From the NCBI GenBank assembly GCA_919901335.1, contig CAKKOZ010000144.1, forward strand, positions 1 to 15,197: a stretch of 15,197 nt of DNA. The letters run 5' to 3'. Shown here in pieces: positions 1-6,576 of the stretch. Source of the stretch: Nitrospiria bacterium (lineage in GTDB: Bacteria > Nitrospirota > Nitrospiria > JACQBZ01). The notes beneath the pieces were generated by a model. The model saw only the letters and a list, made by a program, of their open reading frames with translations, searched no databases and was not told where the DNA came from. The position numbers and the translations under genes are program-made. Numbering within the stretch: the first letter of the stretch is position 1; every line of letters begins with the position of its first letter.

Positions 1-3
1 CCT

Positions 4-9
4 TATAAT
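4..9 (+). promoter_or_regulatory. Possible -10 box ahead of the HEAT-repeat gene
   Basis: A perfect TATAAT lies 25 nt before the ATG of the first gene. The -35 position would fall outside the window, so only half of a promoter can be seen and the call is weak. Confidence 0.25.
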
Positions 10-33
10 CAATCCACGGAGAAGGGCGTGCTG

Positions 34-1788
34 ATGGATGTACCGTTTGCAGAACCGGTCAAGAGTTCGGATCCCGATTCCAAGGTCGATCCGGATGTTG
101 AGATCGATCCGGAAGAACTCCGATCGGTCAAAGATGTTCTTTTGCAACTGACCAAGACGGCCAAAACCCTTAAAATCTACCTCCCGAATAACCCCATCTA
201 CCAGAAATTTTTTCAAGCACTCAAAAACCGATTCGATGTCCATCTCCAGGAATACGAGATGCTGCGGCTCAAAATAAAGCAGTATGCCCTCACCTACAAG
301 GGGCACGTCGTCTATGAAAACACGAACCGGTTGGAAAGCTTGGCTTTTAAGCTTTCCGTGGACGGCATCCGAGAATTGACCTTTCAGGAAGGGATTGACA
401 AGGATGAGATTACCAGTTTGCTGGAAATCATCGGCCGTGAATACGATCCCAGCAATCCGGACGATGACATGGTGACGCTTTTGTGGGAAAGGCACTTCAC
501 GCATGTCCGTTATCTGGTGGCCGGTGATTTCATTCAGGAGACCGTGGCGTCCATCAAGCCCCAAGTCACCATGACGTATGGAGACGTCATCCAAAAAGAA
601 AAGACCCAGATCAAACCGATGACGGCCGCAGGACAGACGACCCTGCAAGAATTTTTGGGTCCCAAAATGGCGGATCAGGCATCGCAGATTTTTGTCTTGT
701 CGGAGGAAGAGATTGCCGCGGTCAAACATCAAATGACCTTGGAGGAGAATGCAAATCCGATCTCGATTTTGATGGACATTCTGTCGGCCATTCTTCGGAT
801 CGAGGAAGACGATACGGCGTTCTTGGAAATGGTCGACATGATCGAAAATGTGCTTGAAACCCTGATGCTCCAAGGGGATTTTTTGCATTCTAAAAAGATC
901 CTCGAACTGTTCCGCGGGTTCATGGGCCCGGAACGGAATCTTCCGGAGACCCGGCGCCTGTGTCTGGTGCAGGCGATTGATAAAGCGGGCGACCCGCAGA
1001 GAATCCGGGCGTTAGAACAGGTGCTCAACCAGTGGGGAGCGAGAGAAGCGGGTCCGGTGTTTGATTTCTGGATGCTGCTCAACAAAAATGCGCTGATACC
1101 CTTAATCGATCTGTTGGGCCGGCTGACGCAGATGAAGATGCGTCGCGTCATTTGTGAGGTGCTCATTCATCTGGGGAAGGACCATATCGAACCCCTGGTT
1201 CAGAAGCTGGACGATCCGCGGTGGTTTGTGGTCCGCAATGTCGTCCATGTCCTGGGGAAGATCGGGCAGGAGCAGGTCATCGAGAAATTTCGAAAATTAA
1301 TGGATCATAAGGAGATCAAGGTCCGCAAAGAGTTGATTCATGCGTTGGACGGAATGAAGAGCCCTCGGGCCAAGGAGCTGTTGAAGGATTTTTTAAGTGA
1401 TCCGGAGAGCGCGCTCCGGATTCTGGCCATCCGCAGCTTGACCAACCAAAATTATCAAGGGGCATTGGAACCTTTAAAAGAGATGGCCGAGGACCGTAAA
1501 TTTGTCACCCGCGATTTTGATGAGAAGAAAGAAATCTTTGAGGCATTGGGCCGCATCGGCGGTACAGCCGTGGTGCCTAAGATGCGTAAACTGGTTCGGC
1601 AAGGAGGGTCGGCCTGGTTTAATAAATCGGTCAAGGAAGAGATGGGGCTATGCGCTGTGATCGCCTTGAAATGCATCGGGACCGAAGAGGCCGTTGCTGT
1701 ATTGCGGGAAGGGGAAACGTTGTCCGGTAAAATCATCCGGGAAGCCTGTGCGCAGGCCTTAAACGAGATGGGTAAATCCCTTGGCTAA
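34..1788 (+). CDS. HEAT-repeat protein with N-terminal domain shared with the neighbouring HD-GYP protein
   Basis: This is a 584-residue protein without signal peptide or membrane segments, so probably cytoplasmic. Residues from about 25 to 160 resemble the N-terminus of the next gene: a K-T-x-x-I-x-x-P-x-N motif, a beta-rich stretch, then an L-x-x-L helix and an acidic D-E helix. The last 230 or so residues are alpha-helical repeats of HEAT/PBS-lyase type, with units such as DPRWFVVRNVVHVLGKIG and recurring VR...AL.G/ALGRIG patterns, a fold used for protein-protein binding. Start choice: AAGGG at 22-26 suits ATG 34, while GGAG at 18-21 suits an in-frame GTG at 28; no in-frame stop precedes either, so an upstream extension cannot be excluded. 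The stop overlaps the next gene by 8 nt, implying translational coupling. The specific function is not recognised. Confidence 0.85.
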   Translation: MDVPFAEPVKSSDPDSKVDPDVEIDPEELRSVKDVLLQLTKTAKTLKIYLPNNPIYQKFFQALKNRFDVHLQEYEMLRLKIKQYALTYKGHVVYENTNRLESLAFKLSVDGIRELTFQEGIDKDEITSLLEIIGREYDPSNPDDDMVTLLWERHFTHVRYLVAGDFIQETVASIKPQVTMTYGDVIQKEKTQIKPMTAAGQTTLQEFLGPKMADQASQIFVLSEEEIAAVKHQMTLEENANPISILMDILSAILRIEEDDTAFLEMVDMIENVLETLMLQGDFLHSKKILELFRGFMGPERNLPETRRLCLVQAIDKAGDPQRIRALEQVLNQWGAREAGPVFDFWMLLNKNALIPLIDLLGRLTQMKMRRVICEVLIHLGKDHIEPLVQKLDDPRWFVVRNVVHVLGKIGQEQVIEKFRKLMDHKEIKVRKELIHALDGMKSPRAKELLKDFLSDPESALRILAIRSLTNQNYQGALEPLKEMAEDRKFVTRDFDEKKEIFEALGRIGGTAVVPKMRKLVRQGGSAWFNKSVKEEMGLCAVIALKCIGTEEAVAVLREGETLSGKIIREACAQALNEMGKSLG

Positions 1789-3262
1789 AGATCCCAAACA
1801 GGCCGAACGGTCGTCCGCCCGGCAGTTTTTGTCCTCTCAAGGTTTTGATGAGGACATGGCAAAAAAGGGCAAGGAACTGGTCAACCAATTCTGTATTTTC
1901 ATGAAGACCGCGCAGATCCATGAACCCACCAATATCGCCTTGGAGGCGCCCGCCGAGAACGTGGTCCGAACCCTGACAGGGCTCTGGCGATGGCGCGACG
2001 ATGTCCACCTCCGGCTGGAGGGAGATTGTCTTTTCTTGGATAAACTCAAACTGAAGATGGACATGGACGGCTTCACCAGCTTTACCTCGCTGATCGGGGT
2101 GTTTAAGCCGTTGCGAATCGGAGGCATCCTTTTAAAGAAGTCTACAACGGTGGATGAGTTGAAGCGATTTGTTTATATTTTGGTTCAAACGGATCCCGGC
2201 GGTAAAGAACCGTTTGAACGGGTCATCGGACAAATGCAGAAAATGGGGATCGCCAACATTGAAATTGACCCGTTTGAGGAAAGGAAGGAAAGCTTCGAGG
2301 ACATTCTCCGGGATGCGAAGGGGATGGCGAAGAGCACCTATTTCAGAATGATGACGGCCGTCGCCGAAGTGACGGACAATATTAGACTGGGTCAGGCCGT
2401 GAGTGTGAAACGGGCCAAGCGTGTCGTTCAGAGCATGGTGGATTTGCTGCTGCAGGAAGAGTCGACCCTCCTTGGGCTTACGACGCTCAGAAGCCATGAC
2501 GAATATACGCACCACCATTCCGTGAATGTCTGCATCTTGTCCCTGGCCATGGGACAACGCTTGGGATACCCAAAGAAGAAGTTGACGGAATTGGGTGTTG
2601 CGGCCTTGTTCCACGACATGGGCAAGGCCAGCATTTCTCCGGAGATCTTAAACAAACCGACGGATTTCACGGAAGAAGAATGGCGGATCATGCGTCGCCA
2701 TCCGATTCTGGGAGTGAAGTACATTATCAAACTAAAAGGGATCAACGAGATGACAATCCGGATGGTCACCGGCATGTTCGAACATCACTTGAATTATGAC
2801 CTGTCCGGTTACCCGAAATTAGATACAAAGTGGGAATTGAGCCTTCTGGGAAGGATTATCAGTATCGTGGATTGTTACGATGCTCTGACCTCATCCCGGG
2901 TTTATAATCGTGTTCCCTATCCCCCGGACAAGGCGCTGAAGTTTATGTTAAACAAAAGCGGCCGAGCGTTTGACCCCGTCTTGATGAAGATTTTCATCAA
3001 CAGCATCGGCATTTTCCCGATCGGAACACTGGTTCTCTTGAATACCCATGAGATGGGTGTCGTTGTGCAGAGTAGTTCCAATCCGGAACGAATGGACAGG
3101 CCCAAAGTCAAAATCATTGCCGATCCCTCGGGCAAAGAAATGGATGGGGGCGTTATTGATCTTTCAGAACAAGATGAAAACACAGGACAATTTATGAAAG
3201 GCATTCAAAAAATAATTGACTCCACGAAGTGTAAGGTTGATGTCAGCCGATACTTCTTGTGA
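1781..3262 (+). CDS. HD-GYP domain protein (putative cyclic-di-GMP phosphodiesterase)
   Basis: The protein has 493 residues. The C-terminal half is an HD-GYP domain, a family known to hydrolyse cyclic di-GMP with a di- or tri-iron centre. Visible motifs are EYTHHHSVNV near 241, HDMGK with H278-D279, the H335-H336 pair, LSGYP at 341-345 and VDCYDALTS at 363-371. The GYP loop reads HHLNYDLSGYP instead of the usual HHExxDGxGYP, so activity is likely but not certain. A roughly 80-residue tail follows, and the first 160 residues resemble the N-terminus of the upstream HEAT-repeat gene, which suggests a shared sensory or docking domain. The start is TTG 1781, inside the upstream gene; the next in-frame ATG at 1856 would remove 25 residues and has a poorly spaced AGG. 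No membrane segments are seen. The gene ends 124 nt before iscR and is probably transcribed separately from the ISC operon. Confidence 0.85.
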   Translation: MAKDPKQAERSSARQFLSSQGFDEDMAKKGKELVNQFCIFMKTAQIHEPTNIALEAPAENVVRTLTGLWRWRDDVHLRLEGDCLFLDKLKLKMDMDGFTSFTSLIGVFKPLRIGGILLKKSTTVDELKRFVYILVQTDPGGKEPFERVIGQMQKMGIANIEIDPFEERKESFEDILRDAKGMAKSTYFRMMTAVAEVTDNIRLGQAVSVKRAKRVVQSMVDLLLQEESTLLGLTTLRSHDEYTHHHSVNVCILSLAMGQRLGYPKKKLTELGVAALFHDMGKASISPEILNKPTDFTEEEWRIMRRHPILGVKYIIKLKGINEMTIRMVTGMFEHHLNYDLSGYPKLDTKWELSLLGRIISIVDCYDALTSSRVYNRVPYPPDKALKFMLNKSGRAFDPVLMKIFINSIGIFPIGTLVLLNTHEMGVVVQSSSNPERMDRPKVKIIADPSGKEMDGGVIDLSEQDENTGQFMKGIQKIIDSTKCKVDVSRYFL

Positions 3263-3306
3263 TCCACCGGCTACGATTGTTCTTTTAAATAGTATGTTTT
3301 TAGGAC

Positions 3307-3336
3307 TTGACATGAAAAATCGTAGTGTGGTAAGCT
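3307..3336 (+). promoter_or_regulatory. Predicted iscR operon promoter
   Basis: A perfect -35 hexamer TTGACA (3307-3312) is followed after 18 nt by a weak -10 TAAGCT (3331-3336). It is the best sigma70-type match in the gap between the HD-GYP gene and iscR and would drive the ISC operon. A weak -10 is common in regulated promoters. Confidence 0.5.
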
Positions 3337-3361
3337 ATATCCGACCAAAGTGATCGCAGAT
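3337..3361 (+). promoter_or_regulatory. Possible IscR operator (type-1-like)
   Basis: Compared by eye with the E. coli type-1 IscR consensus (ATASYYGAC...GTCRRSTAT), this 25-mer matches at about 17 positions. The left half is good (ATATCCGAC) and the right half poor (TGATCGCAGAT). Its place just downstream of the -10 fits autorepression, but the regulator here has different cluster ligands, so the site may also differ. Confidence 0.25.
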
Positions 3362-3386
3362 TAAAATAGTCGGGCTGGATGAATTG

Positions 3387-3812
3387 ATGTTAAAGCTGAG
3401 CAAAAAGATAGATTACGGTCTGATGGCGATCAGCCATATTGCCTACTGTAAGGACGATACGAAGATCGTCAATACAAAACGGATTGCGGAGGAATACAGT
3501 ATTCCGGTTGAATTGCTGGCGAAGATTCTCCAGAAAATGGCGAAGGGCGGTCTGATCACGAGCCTGAATGGTCCCAAGGGAGGATATGTCCTGGCAAGAC
3601 TGCCGCGAGACATTACCGTGGGCGAAGTGGTCAAGGCGATTGAAGGACCGATTGAACTGGTGGACTGCTATCGAGGAGATGAAACCGACTGCCGGCAGTT
3701 GGGAAAATGCAGCGTGCGAAGACCCATCCGGAAAATACAGGACAGTATCACTCGATTGTTGGACAGTATGACGATTGAAGAAATCACCCGGGGTGTCTTA
3801 ACCCGATTATAA
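3387..3812 (+). CDS. iscR: IscR, Rrf2-family Fe-S-responsive transcriptional regulator
   Basis: A 141-residue Rrf2-family winged-helix protein. Residues 1-70 give the DNA-binding domain (KIDYGLMAISHIA, then IPVELLAKILQKMAKGGLI and the wing GPKGGYVLAR). Three cysteines follow in the order C-x7-C-x5-C (DCYRGDETDCRQLGKC), the region that binds a [2Fe-2S] cluster in IscR. E. coli IscR has C-x5-C-x5-C followed by a histidine three residues later; here that residue is arginine (CSVR), so the fourth ligand must come from elsewhere. First gene of the ISC operon, 13 nt before iscS, which supports IscR rather than another Rrf2 regulator. ATG 3387 is chosen over the adjoining TTG 3384. It probably senses cluster status and controls its own operon. 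Confidence 0.88.
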   Translation: MLKLSKKIDYGLMAISHIAYCKDDTKIVNTKRIAEEYSIPVELLAKILQKMAKGGLITSLNGPKGGYVLARLPRDITVGEVVKAIEGPIELVDCYRGDETDCRQLGKCSVRRPIRKIQDSITRLLDSMTIEEITRGVLTRL

Positions 3813-3825
3813 TAAGGAGTGAGTC

Positions 3826-5040
3826 ATGAAATTGCCGATCTATATGGATAATCACTCAACAACCCCCATGGACCCGCGGGTCCTGGAGGCGATGTTGCCT
3901 TATTTTACCGAAAAATTTGGGAATGCCGCCAGCCGTAATCATTCGTTTGGATGGGAAGCCGAGCAGGCCGTGGATGACGCTCGACGGCAGATTGCAACGC
4001 TCATCCATGCGGATCCCAAAGAGATTATTTTCACATCCGGGGCCACGGAATCGGACAATCTGGCCTTGAAGGGTGTCGTGGAGATGTATCGGGAAAAAGG
4101 CGACCATATGATCACCTCGGTGACGGAACACCGCGCCGTTCTGGATACGGTGAAGCGGTTGGAGAAACAGGGCATTAAGGTAACCTACCTCCCGGTTGAC
4201 AAAGAGGGGTTTGTGAATCCCGAAGATCTCAATAAAGCGATCACGGATAAAACAATCCTGATTTCGATCATGATGGCCAATAACGAGATCGGCACGATCA
4301 ATCCGGTTGTTGAAATCGGCAAGATCGCGAAATCAAGGGGGGTTCTGTTTCATTGTGACGCCACGCAAGGGGTCGGCAAGATCCCGGTGGATGTTGAGGC
4401 GATGGGGATTGATTTGATGTCCTTTTCCGCCCATAAGATCTACGGACCGAAAGGGGTCGGTGCGCTGTATGTCCGTCGTAAAAATCCACGAGTCCGGTTG
4501 GCCCCCATGATTGACGGCGGAGGACATGAGCGAGGCATGCGTTCGGGTACACTGCCGGTTCCGCTGATTATGGGATTCGGAAAAGCCTGTGAGATCTGTA
4601 TGCAGGTGATGCCGGACGAATCCAAGCGCTTGACCCAACTTCGGGAAAGATTGAAAGAAGGCATTCTCAAAAACTTGGACGAGGTCTATCTCAACGGGCA
4701 CTCCACGAAACGTCTTCCGAACAATATGAACCTGAGTTTTGCCTATGTCGAAGGCGAATCGGTCTTGATGGGATTAAAAGAGATCGCCGTTTCCTCAGGG
4801 TCCGCCTGTACCTCCGCCACGCTGGAGCCTTCGTATGTGATCCGGGCGTTGGGCGTCGGATCCGACCTTGCGCATTCCTCAATTCGGTTCGGGTTGGGTC
4901 GCTTTAATACGGAAGAGGAAGTGGATTATGTCGTCAAGCGGGTAACGGAGACGATTCAAAAACTTCGGGCGATGTCGCCGCTTTACGAAATGGCCAAAGA
5001 GGGCGTTGATCTTAAAACCGTGCAGTGGGCAAGTCATTGA
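3826..5040 (+). CDS. iscS: Cysteine desulfurase IscS
   Basis: A 404-residue pyridoxal-phosphate enzyme that takes sulfur from L-cysteine, releases alanine, and passes the persulfide to IscU and to sulfur-relay proteins. Visible features: N-terminal YMDNHSTTPMDPRV, SGATESDNLAL (71-81), H102 in TEHRAV, the PLP lysine K204 in SFSAHKIYGPKG, and the catalytic cysteine C328 in SSGSACTSATLEPS on the long mobile loop typical of group I (IscS/NifS) enzymes. Length and the position of the catalytic Cys match E. coli IscS. Shine-Dalgarno AAGGAG lies at 3814-3819, before ATG 3826. Second gene of the ISC operon. It may also feed the DsrE/F/H-like proteins encoded at 9080-10031. Confidence 0.97.
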   Translation: MKLPIYMDNHSTTPMDPRVLEAMLPYFTEKFGNAASRNHSFGWEAEQAVDDARRQIATLIHADPKEIIFTSGATESDNLALKGVVEMYREKGDHMITSVTEHRAVLDTVKRLEKQGIKVTYLPVDKEGFVNPEDLNKAITDKTILISIMMANNEIGTINPVVEIGKIAKSRGVLFHCDATQGVGKIPVDVEAMGIDLMSFSAHKIYGPKGVGALYVRRKNPRVRLAPMIDGGGHERGMRSGTLPVPLIMGFGKACEICMQVMPDESKRLTQLRERLKEGILKNLDEVYLNGHSTKRLPNNMNLSFAYVEGESVLMGLKEIAVSSGSACTSATLEPSYVIRALGVGSDLAHSSIRFGLGRFNTEEEVDYVVKRVTETIQKLRAMSPLYEMAKEGVDLKTVQWASH

Positions 5041-5050
5041 AGCTTAAAAT

Positions 5051-5058
5051 GGGAGGTG
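5051..5058 (+). promoter_or_regulatory. Ribosome binding site that sets the iscU start
   Basis: GGGAGGTG ends 6 nt before ATG 5065. It includes the alternative GTG at 5056-5058, so the GTG cannot be the start served by this site. Confidence 0.7.
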
Positions 5059-5064
5059 AATTCC

Positions 5065-5457
5065 ATGGCATATAGCAATAAGGTGATTGAGCATTATAAT
5101 AACCCGCGGAACATGGGGAGTTTTCCAAAGGATGAAAAGGAAGTGGGAACCGGCGTTGTGGGAGCCCCTGAATGCGGGGACGTGATGAAACTCCAGATCA
5201 AGGTGGAGGCCGGCCGCATCGTTGATGCAAAATTCAAAACCTTCGGTTGCGGGAGTGCGATCGCCAGTTCCAGCCTCGCGACTGAATGGATGAAGGGGAA
5301 AACGTTGGACGAGGCCGAAAAAATTAAAAATACAGAAATCGTCCAGGAATTGTCTCTGCCGCCCGTGAAGATTCACTGCTCCGTGCTGGCGGAGGACGCC
5401 ATCAAGGCCGCGATTACGGATTATCGCAAAAAGACCGGGAGCAACGGTTCCGTTTAA
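5065..5457 (+). CDS. iscU: Fe-S cluster scaffold protein IscU
   Basis: This 130-residue scaffold receives sulfur from IscS and iron to build [2Fe-2S] clusters, then hands them on with HscA/HscB. All expected residues are present: C37 and D39 (ECGD), C62 (FGCGSAIASSS), H104-C105, and the HscA recognition motif LPPVK at 98-102. Length and motif positions match E. coli IscU within one residue. The start is ATG 5065 with a strong ribosome site at 5051-5058; a GTG at 5056 would add three residues. It lies 24 nt after iscS and 25 nt before iscA in the operon. Confidence 0.96.
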   Translation: MAYSNKVIEHYNNPRNMGSFPKDEKEVGTGVVGAPECGDVMKLQIKVEAGRIVDAKFKTFGCGSAIASSSLATEWMKGKTLDEAEKIKNTEIVQELSLPPVKIHCSVLAEDAIKAAITDYRKKTGSNGSV

Positions 5458-5482
5458 CCACGAAACAAGGAGGTAATAAGAA

Positions 5483-5806
5483 ATGATTACGTTGACCGAA
5501 AATGCAGCCCAGGAAGTGAAACGGTTAATGCAGGCACAGAATCTGGCCGATGCCAACCTGCGGATGGGTGTGAAGGGGGGTGGATGTTCGGGGATGTCTT
5601 ACACGCTGAACTTCGAATCCGAGACCCGTGAGCAGGACCAGGTGTTCGAGGTCCATGGTGTCAAGGTCGTTGTGGACCCCAAGAGCCTGCTCTATCTGGA
5701 CGAAACCATGCTGGATTTTGTGAACGGCCTCGAAGGAACAGGCTTTAAATTTGTCAACCCGAACGCCACGAAAAGCTGTGGATGTGGAAGTTCTTTTTCA
5801 GCCTAA
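5483..5806 (+). CDS. iscA: Iron-sulfur carrier protein IscA (A-type)
   Basis: This 107-residue A-type carrier accepts clusters from the scaffold and delivers them to apoproteins. The three ligand cysteines lie at C35 (GGGCSGMSY) and C99/C101 (SCGCGSSF), the same numbering as E. coli IscA. The ending LDFVNGLEGTGFKFVNPNATKSCGCG is shared by IscA and ErpA, and sequence alone does not separate them well; the operon position favours IscA. Strong Shine-Dalgarno AAGGAGGT at 5467-5474. Confidence 0.94.
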   Translation: MITLTENAAQEVKRLMQAQNLADANLRMGVKGGGCSGMSYTLNFESETREQDQVFEVHGVKVVVDPKSLLYLDETMLDFVNGLEGTGFKFVNPNATKSCGCGSSFSA

Positions 5807-5853
5807 CACGGTTTAAAATTCAACATTCGGATCGGCATGCGTAGGGACAGCCT

Positions 5854-6564
5854 GTGCTGGGTGAAAAAGATTCGTTCGCGAAAAGCCTGTGCTGGAATTG
5901 TCACTCGGAAGTGGGAGGGGAGTATTTTTGCGACCGTTGCATTAAAATTCAACCCGCCCCGTCCCAGTTCGATTATTTCCAGCGGTTCGGTCTTCCCCGT
6001 CATCTAACCATCGATCTGCAGGATTTAGAACGGCGGTTCCACGAATTAAGCCGGAAATTCCATCCGGATTTTTTCCAACGAGGGTCGGATCAGGAAAAGG
6101 CGATCAGTCTTGAAAACTCGGCCTTGCTGAATACGGCCTATCGAACCCTCCGGGATCCGATCCTTCGCGTGGGGTATCTCATTTGCCTCGAAGAAGGGGC
6201 GGTGAAGGATATCCCGGCCAAAGCCCCTCCCGACCTGCTGGAAGAGATCCTGGAACTCCAGGAAACCCTCGAAGAATACAAGCAGGTTGGAGAAACCGCT
6301 TCCAAGAAACGCACGGATCTTCGGAAGGTATTATTGGCGGAGCAGGAGCGAATCGGTTCCAAAGAAATGGTTTTTGAAAAGGAACTCTTTAGTCTATTTG
6401 AGGAATGGGATCGCATGCAGGATCAACGCCTCTTGGAAAAGGATGGACAGCAAGCGCATCGGCGGTCGTTACTGCAGCGAATGAAGGACTTGCTTTCGGC
6501 CCGTACTTATTTGAGAACCGTGCTTCAGGATATGAATGAAGGACTGCGTGAGCATCATCCGTAA
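5854..6564 (+). CDS. hscB: HscB, J-domain co-chaperone with N-terminal tetracysteine motif
   Basis: A 236-residue DnaJ-type co-chaperone that brings IscU to HscA and stimulates its ATPase. The J domain begins near residue 40 (FDYFQRFGLPRHL) and carries HPD at 70-72 (KFHPDFF). The C-terminal part is rich in acidic helices, the IscU-binding region in HscB proteins. Unusual for a bacterial HscB (about 170 residues in E. coli) is the N-terminal CWNC...CDRC pair (C13, C16, C26, C29), which resembles the metal-binding tetracysteine domain of eukaryotic HSCB. The start is GTG 5854, since ATG 5837 is out of frame; the ribosome site (AGGGACAG) is weak. It sits between iscA and hscA, 12 nt before hscA. 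Confidence 0.92.
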   Translation: MLGEKDSFAKSLCWNCHSEVGGEYFCDRCIKIQPAPSQFDYFQRFGLPRHLTIDLQDLERRFHELSRKFHPDFFQRGSDQEKAISLENSALLNTAYRTLRDPILRVGYLICLEEGAVKDIPAKAPPDLLEEILELQETLEEYKQVGETASKKRTDLRKVLLAEQERIGSKEMVFEKELFSLFEEWDRMQDQRLLEKDGQQAHRRSLLQRMKDLLSARTYLRTVLQDMNEGLREHHP

Positions 6565-6576
6565 AGGCAGGCAGCG

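Noticed and set aside
3725..3745. Exact 14-mer GGAAAATACAGGAC shared by iscR and the DUF4279 gene
   Set aside because: Both copies lie inside unrelated coding frames giving KIQD, so coincidence is likelier than a dispersed repeat.
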